A stretch of DNA of 64,000 bases, taken from JAMHZE01 sp964424715. Its GTDB lineage: Bacteria > Pseudomonadota > Alphaproteobacteria > Rickettsiales > UBA8987. Numbering within the stretch: the stretch's first letter is position 1; each line of letters starts with the position of its first letter. The translations under genes were made by a program, and so were the position numbers. The DNA lies in the NCBI GenBank assembly GCA_964424715.1, contig CAYRJW010000001.1, positions 1 through 64,000 on the forward strand, read 5' to 3'. The notes below the pieces were generated by a model, which saw nothing but the letters and a program-made list of their open reading frames with translations, had not been told where the DNA came from and ran no database searches. Of this stretch, positions 60,545 through 64,000 are shown piece by piece.

Positions 60545-62362
60545 ATGCACGCATATAGAACACATAATTGTAACCAGTTACGCAAAACAGATTCGGGAAA
60601 TGAAGTTAAACTTTCAGGCTGGGTACACCGCAAACGCGACCATGGCGGCGTGTTGTTCATTGATCTGCGCGATCATTACGGCGTAACACAACTTGTATTC
60701 CCCGAAGGCGGAAAAATAAACCCGGCGGAAGCAGATAAGATCCGTTTTGAATCTGTTATAACCATCACCGGCAAAGTGATAGACCGCGCCAACGAGGCAG
60801 TGAACGCCAAAATGCCGACAGGTGAGATAGAAGTTGCAGTTGAAAGCCTGATAATAGAATCCGCAGTTGAGGATGACCAGTTACCGGTTCAGGTGAATTC
60901 TGATAAGGAATTCCCGGAAAATACGCGTTTGAAATATAGATTTTTAGATCTGCGCCGTGAGAAATTACATAATAATATAGTGCTTCGCTCTAAAGTGATC
61001 TCTGAGATAAGGGCGTTCATGACCAATTCCGGTTTCATGGAATTCCAGACGCCGATATTAACTTCCTCTTCACCGGAAGGCGCGCGCGATTTCCTTGTTC
61101 CAAGCCGTCTGCATCCGGGTAAATTCTACGCCCTGCCGCAGGCACCGCAGCAATTCAAACAGCTTTTAATGGTAAGCGGCTTCGATAGATATTTCCAGAT
61201 AGCCCCATGCTTCCGCGATGAAGATGCCCGTGCAGATCGCAGCCCCGGCGAATTCTACCAGCTCGATGTTGAGATGAGCTTTGTAACGCAGGATGATGTT
61301 TTCAATGCCATCGAACCGATGATGGTGCATATATTCTCCAAATTCTCGAACAAAAAAATAGTCGGCAACCCGTTCCCGCGCATCAAATTTGAAGATGCGA
61401 TGCTGAAATATGGTTCCGATAAGCCTGATCTTCGCAACCCGATAATAATTTCCGATGTTACAGAAGTTTTCCGCGGTTCATCCTTCGGCATTTTCGCCGG
61501 CCAGATAGAAAAAGGCGCGATAGTCCGTGCCATCCCGGCGCCGAAAGCCTCCACCCTCGGACGCAGCTTCTTCGATAAGAAGAACGATATGGCCAAGGAA
61601 CTTGGCTATGCCGGGCTTGGTTATATAATATTTGACGAAACCGGTGAGGCCAAAGGCCCTATCGCCAAAAACCTTGATGCGGATAGAATAAATAAAATAA
61701 AAGAAATAGCCGGTGTAGGCGCCGGTGATGGTATATTCTTTGCCTGCGGTGACAAGAACACCGCACCGAAACAGGCCGGCGATTTCCGCACCATAATCGG
61801 CAAGGAGCTTGATCTTATCGAAAAGGACATCTTCAAATTCTGCTGGGTGACCGACTTCCCTTATTATGAATGGAATGATGAAGATAATAAAATAGATTTC
61901 TCTCACAACCCGTTCTCAATGCCGCAAGGTGGCATGGAAATATTGCAGAACTCCAAAACCAAGGAAGAGCTGCTGAATATAAAAGCCTTCCAGTATGATA
62001 TAGTCTGCAACGGCATCGAACTTTCCTCTGGTGCTATCCGTAACCACAAGCCGGAAATAATGTACAAAGCATTCGAGATAGTCGGCTACGGCCAGGAAGT
62101 AGTGGACGATAAATTCGGCGGTATGATCCGCGCCTTCAAATACGGCGCCCCTCCGCATGGTGGTATAGCTCCCGGTGTTGACCGCATGGTAATGTTAATT
62201 GCCGACGAACCAAACATCCGCGAAGTTATCGCATTCCCACTGAACCAGAACGCCGAAGACCTCCTGATGAACGCCCCATGCATGGTAGGCGAAAAGCAGA
62301 TGAGGGAGCTGAACATTCAGCTTAGTCCGAAGGCTAAGGAATTGATAAGTAAGAAATCCTAA
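60545..62362 (+). CDS. aspS: Aspartyl-tRNA synthetase
   Basis: A 605-residue class IIb synthetase. The OB-fold anticodon domain is at the N-terminus (WVHRKRDHGGVLFIDLRDHYG). Motif 2 is in FRDEDARADRSPGEFYQLD, and the bacterial insertion (GAD domain) is in the middle. The C-terminus has GVDRMVML, motif 3. Alphaproteobacterial AspRS often also charges tRNA-Asn for GatCAB; this cannot be told from sequence alone. Confidence 0.96.
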   Translation: MHAYRTHNCNQLRKTDSGNEVKLSGWVHRKRDHGGVLFIDLRDHYGVTQLVFPEGGKINPAEADKIRFESVITITGKVIDRANEAVNAKMPTGEIEVAVESLIIESAVEDDQLPVQVNSDKEFPENTRLKYRFLDLRREKLHNNIVLRSKVISEIRAFMTNSGFMEFQTPILTSSSPEGARDFLVPSRLHPGKFYALPQAPQQFKQLLMVSGFDRYFQIAPCFRDEDARADRSPGEFYQLDVEMSFVTQDDVFNAIEPMMVHIFSKFSNKKIVGNPFPRIKFEDAMLKYGSDKPDLRNPIIISDVTEVFRGSSFGIFAGQIEKGAIVRAIPAPKASTLGRSFFDKKNDMAKELGYAGLGYIIFDETGEAKGPIAKNLDADRINKIKEIAGVGAGDGIFFACGDKNTAPKQAGDFRTIIGKELDLIEKDIFKFCWVTDFPYYEWNDEDNKIDFSHNPFSMPQGGMEILQNSKTKEELLNIKAFQYDIVCNGIELSSGAIRNHKPEIMYKAFEIVGYGQEVVDDKFGGMIRAFKYGAPPHGGIAPGVDRMVMLIADEPNIREVIAFPLNQNAEDLLMNAPCMVGEKQMRELNIQLSPKAKELISKKS

Positions 62363-62426
62363 TTAATTAAAATAAATTTTCCCTACCCCCCTTCCGGGCA
62401 TTTTATGTGTCGGCTACCATTGATCT

Positions 62427-63209
62427 ATGGAAAGCTATTGCCACACATACAGAACAAAAGCCGAAAAGGATTTTCTGGCCGAACTGAAGGCCATGCGTGA
62501 GGAGATCGAATATTATCAGCTCTACACCGAGCTGTTATTACTGGAACATTCCCTGCGCCTGAAAGCCGGCTTCGACCCGAACCAGCCACGTGTTCCGGCA
62601 GGTGACCCGGATGGTGGGCAATGGACAGATGGCGGAGGGGGCAGTGGTACTGACAACGAAGGAGGAGGCGCTGGAAGATTTGAGGCTTTACCAAGAGCTG
62701 AAAGCAAACCCGACATTGTAAGTAAGCCTAGAAATAATACTGTTGGAAAAACTACAACATATAAAGATATAGATGGGAGAACTAAAGCCATTCCTAAAGG
62801 TGTTGGTAATCCTGGGAAGTTTCAGGAGCATCTTGATAGGCATGGAAAGCATTTTAATGTAAAATCAGGTAAAGACCTCAATAGACAAGCATTAAAATTC
62901 AGAAGTGAAGGAATAAAACAAAAACTTCCAATGGTGGAAGATAAAAATGGGGTTCTCAGAATTTATGACCCTAAAACAAATAGATTTGGAGCGTATAATC
63001 CTGATAAGACATGGAAAACATATATGAAACCAAAGGATAATAACCCTATTAAAGGTCAGGAATATTATCAAAGAGTAGTTGAAAAAACCGTTAATGAAGG
63101 CGGTAAAGTAATAAATCAATTACCATCAAGAGGTTCTGGCAGAGGAGTTGGGTTTATAAATCCAAAAGATGATTTTGATGAATTTCCTGATGATGACTTA
63201 TTAAATTAA
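62427..63209 (+). CDS. Polymorphic toxin-like protein (short pre-toxin motif plus nuclease-like C-terminus)
   Basis: A 260-residue protein without signal peptide. The N-terminal helix (about 1-48) is followed by FDPNQPRVPAGDPDGGQW, a motif I know from alphaproteobacterial phage and toxin proteins, then a Gly-rich linker (about 70-85). The C-terminal domain (about 100-245) has HLDRHGKHF, then YDPKTNRFGAYN, then TYMKP, which resembles the BECR (barnase-EndoU-colicin) type of RNase toxin. The GC content drops sharply after the linker, so the C-terminus looks exchanged. Two small genes follow. Nuclease activity is inference. Confidence 0.6.
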   Translation: MESYCHTYRTKAEKDFLAELKAMREEIEYYQLYTELLLLEHSLRLKAGFDPNQPRVPAGDPDGGQWTDGGGGSGTDNEGGGAGRFEALPRAESKPDIVSKPRNNTVGKTTTYKDIDGRTKAIPKGVGNPGKFQEHLDRHGKHFNVKSGKDLNRQALKFRSEGIKQKLPMVEDKNGVLRIYDPKTNRFGAYNPDKTWKTYMKPKDNNPIKGQEYYQRVVEKTVNEGGKVINQLPSRGSGRGVGFINPKDDFDEFPDDDLLN

Positions 63210-63261
63210 AATTGATTGCAACTGAAAGTTGAGATATTTATTAATAGAGTTTGGAGTTTTT

Positions 63262-63525
63262 ATGAAAAATATATGTCCTGTTTGTGGATTTGATGAGCTT
63301 GAAGAGCCTCCTTATAGTCCAGGAGGTGTTGGTTCTGAAGATATCTGTGAAAGCTGTGGCTTCCAGTTTGAAACGCTTATGGAAGATGAAGAGGATGGCA
63401 GCCTGTTCAATAAATGGCGTGCGCAATGGATATCAGGGGGAATGAAATGGTATATAAAAAATATAAAGCAGCCTGATGATTGGGACCCTAAACGCCAGTT
63501 GTTGAACATTGGTATTAAATTGTGA
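63262..63525 (+). CDS. Small cysteine-rich (CPxC...CxxC) protein, putative immunity protein
   Basis: An 87-residue protein with two zinc-type Cys pairs: CPVCGF (residues 5-8) and CESCGF (about 31-34), separated by the acidic EEPPYSPGGVGSED. TTGGAG lies 6 nt before the ATG at 63262; the frame reaches 63229 but has no better start. CPCC-type small zinc-ribbon proteins are frequent next to polymorphic toxins, where some act as immunity proteins. It lies 52 bp after the toxin-like gene and overlaps the next gene by 4 bp. Function inferred from position and pattern. Confidence 0.65.
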   Translation: MKNICPVCGFDELEEPPYSPGGVGSEDICESCGFQFETLMEDEEDGSLFNKWRAQWISGGMKWYIKNIKQPDDWDPKRQLLNIGIKL

Positions 63526-63776
63526 AACTAATAAATATAAATGTTTACCTGCCAGAAGAGGCGGTTGATACATGGGTAACAACAAGGGCAGAAGATTTAG
63601 GTGATGGCTTATATAAAATCCTCCTGCCGGAAAATTATGACCCGGAAGATATGGTCATGGAATTTTTACCCGGCTCGGTTGTTCGTGCTGAAGAAAAGAT
63701 GCTTTATGAAGGTGCAACCTCGACTCCAGCCCTAGTTGCAGTTAAAAATATAAAAACAAAAAGCGGCAGCGTCTGA
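63522..63776 (+). CDS. Small unknown protein, putative immunity protein
   Basis: An 84-residue protein starting with GTG in the GTGA that overlaps the previous stop. The pattern LPEEAVDTWVTTRAEDLGDG then GLYKILLP and VMEFLPGSVVRAEEK resembles small acidic proteins I have seen beside toxin-like genes. No catalytic motif. It ends at the first of two hairpins, and is the last gene before the opposing rodA. Confidence 0.6.
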   Translation: MKLININVYLPEEAVDTWVTTRAEDLGDGLYKILLPENYDPEDMVMEFLPGSVVRAEEKMLYEGATSTPALVAVKNIKTKSGSV

Positions 63777-63804
63777 ATTTTTCAGGGCAGTTCCCTGAAA
63801 AATT
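63776..63804 (+). terminator. Terminator-like perfect hairpin after the toxin/immunity genes
   Basis: 12-bp arms (63776-63787 and 63793-63804) pair perfectly around the loop CAGTT, with AATTTTTCAGGG on the left. The A/T-flanked GGG/CCC core can act in either direction. It starts at the last base of the TGA stop. Confidence 0.6.
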
Positions 63805-63818
63805 CTGTCAGCTTTAAC

Positions 63819-63843
63819 CACTTAAAATTGAAAATTTTAAGTG
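63819..63843. repeat. AT-rich hairpin between convergent genes
   Basis: Arms CACTTAAAATT (63819-63829) and AATTTTAAGTG (63833-63843) around a 3-nt loop, further extended by GCTT/AAGC. It lies between the toxin-like cassette and rodA; no clear T-run follows. Confidence 0.55.
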
Positions 63844-63851
63844 AGCGAAGC

Positions 63852-64000
63852 CTAATACCCCTTCAACACCATTTCGTCTTCATCATTTATATAAACATGC
63901 ACATTGCGGTGGATGTGGGCGTTTACTATGAAGGCGACAGCTAGCAGGCTGGAGATAAGGCTGGAACCACCATATGATATCAGTGGTAGTGGTACGCCTA
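63852..64000 (-). CDS. rodA: RodA-like SEDS glycosyltransferase, C-terminal end (rest outside window)
   Basis: The last 48 residues of a SEDS-family peptidoglycan polymerase. The motif GVPLPLISYGGSS at the cut edge is the SEDS hallmark; FtsW usually has TLPFISYGGSS, so RodA is favoured, as is the following hydrophobic helix and AHIHRN end, like the SIHTHRK end of E. coli RodA. It would elongate the cell wall. The frame continues beyond 64000. Confidence 0.85.
   Translation of the reverse strand, partial: GVPLPLISYGGSSLISSLLAVAFIVNAHIHRNVHVYINDEDEMVLKGY

Noticed and set aside
1..64000. CRISPR arrays, insertion sequences, rRNA genes, known riboswitches
   Set aside because: I looked for regular direct repeats, transposase motifs, rRNA segments and common riboswitch cores by eye and saw none.

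Overview
The window reads as chromosomal DNA of an alphaproteobacterium with moderate-to-low GC. The strongest pointers are the DivK-PleD pair, an AsmA protein and a MerR regulator in one operon; a DUF3576 lipoprotein; an ELM1-family (DUF1022) protein; an NDUFS4-like complex I accessory protein; a small CHCC zinc-finger protein; an Mth938/NDUFAF3-like protein after gltX; HisZ; and GatB beside tRNA-Gln. Histidine, aromatic amino acid, queuosine, isoprenoid, phospholipid and peptidoglycan genes argue against a strongly reduced intracellular genome. FliR suggests flagella. I cannot place the organism below class level. A run of 10 N inside divK shows that this is a scaffolded draft assembly.

Layout. 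1-9.6 kb: end of a glycerophosphodiesterase, tRNA-Gln and tRNA-Lys, L,D-transpeptidase, XerC divergent from a BepA-like protease, DsbA-like protein, ELM1 protein, gatB, a major porin and a DUF3576 lipoprotein. 9.6-18.1 kb: leuS-lptE-holA-arsC-like, then gyrA and a lipid A-type acyltransferase. 18.1-26.9 kb: an unknown membrane protein, the envelope operon cdsA-dxr-rseP-bamA-skp, fabG and a Bax-inhibitor-1 protein. 27-34 kb: hisZ-murC, two small unknown genes, queA, a CHASE8 histidine kinase with a receiver-HATPase partner, and yggT. 34-43 kb: aroK-aroB-lolA divergent from xerD, a CheB-CheR fusion, a zinc-finger protein, queE, recG and an adenosine-kinase-like gene. 43-48.2 kb: merR-divK-pleD-asmA. 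48.2-52.2 kb: yajQ, a ribbon-helix-helix gene facing an XRE regulator, fliR, the NDUFS4-like gene, hisB, DUF2628 and an unknown gene. 52.4-60.5 kb: gltX, the Mth938-like gene, tolQRA, and inverted ruvCAB with rnd. 60.5-64 kb: aspS, a toxin-like/immunity-like cassette and the end of rodA.

How the genes work together. Much of the window builds and maintains the envelope: CdsA makes CDP-diacylglycerol, BamA/Skp/BepA handle outer-membrane proteins, LptE, LolA and the LpxL-like enzyme handle LPS and lipoproteins, TolQRA maintains the envelope, and MurC, RodA and the L,D-transpeptidase act on the wall. A second theme is signalling: DivK/PleD (cell cycle and cyclic di-GMP), the CHASE8 kinase with its receiver-HATPase neighbour, a CheB-CheR fusion without a receiver, and YajQ. 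GatB, GltX, AspS and tRNA-Gln are consistent with indirect, amidotransferase-dependent aminoacylation.

The clearest accessory region is 62.4-63.8 kb, where a short chimeric toxin-like protein is followed by two small genes that look like immunity genes. Other points of interest are a phased array of TGTATA boxes between the two regulators at 49 kb, an apparently leaderless promoter for merR-divK-pleD, hairpins that absorb the CCA ends of both tRNAs, two palindromic intergenic repeats, and very tight convergent gene ends. No stretch longer than 300 bases is without a gene. I saw no CRISPR array, insertion sequence, rRNA or complete prophage.
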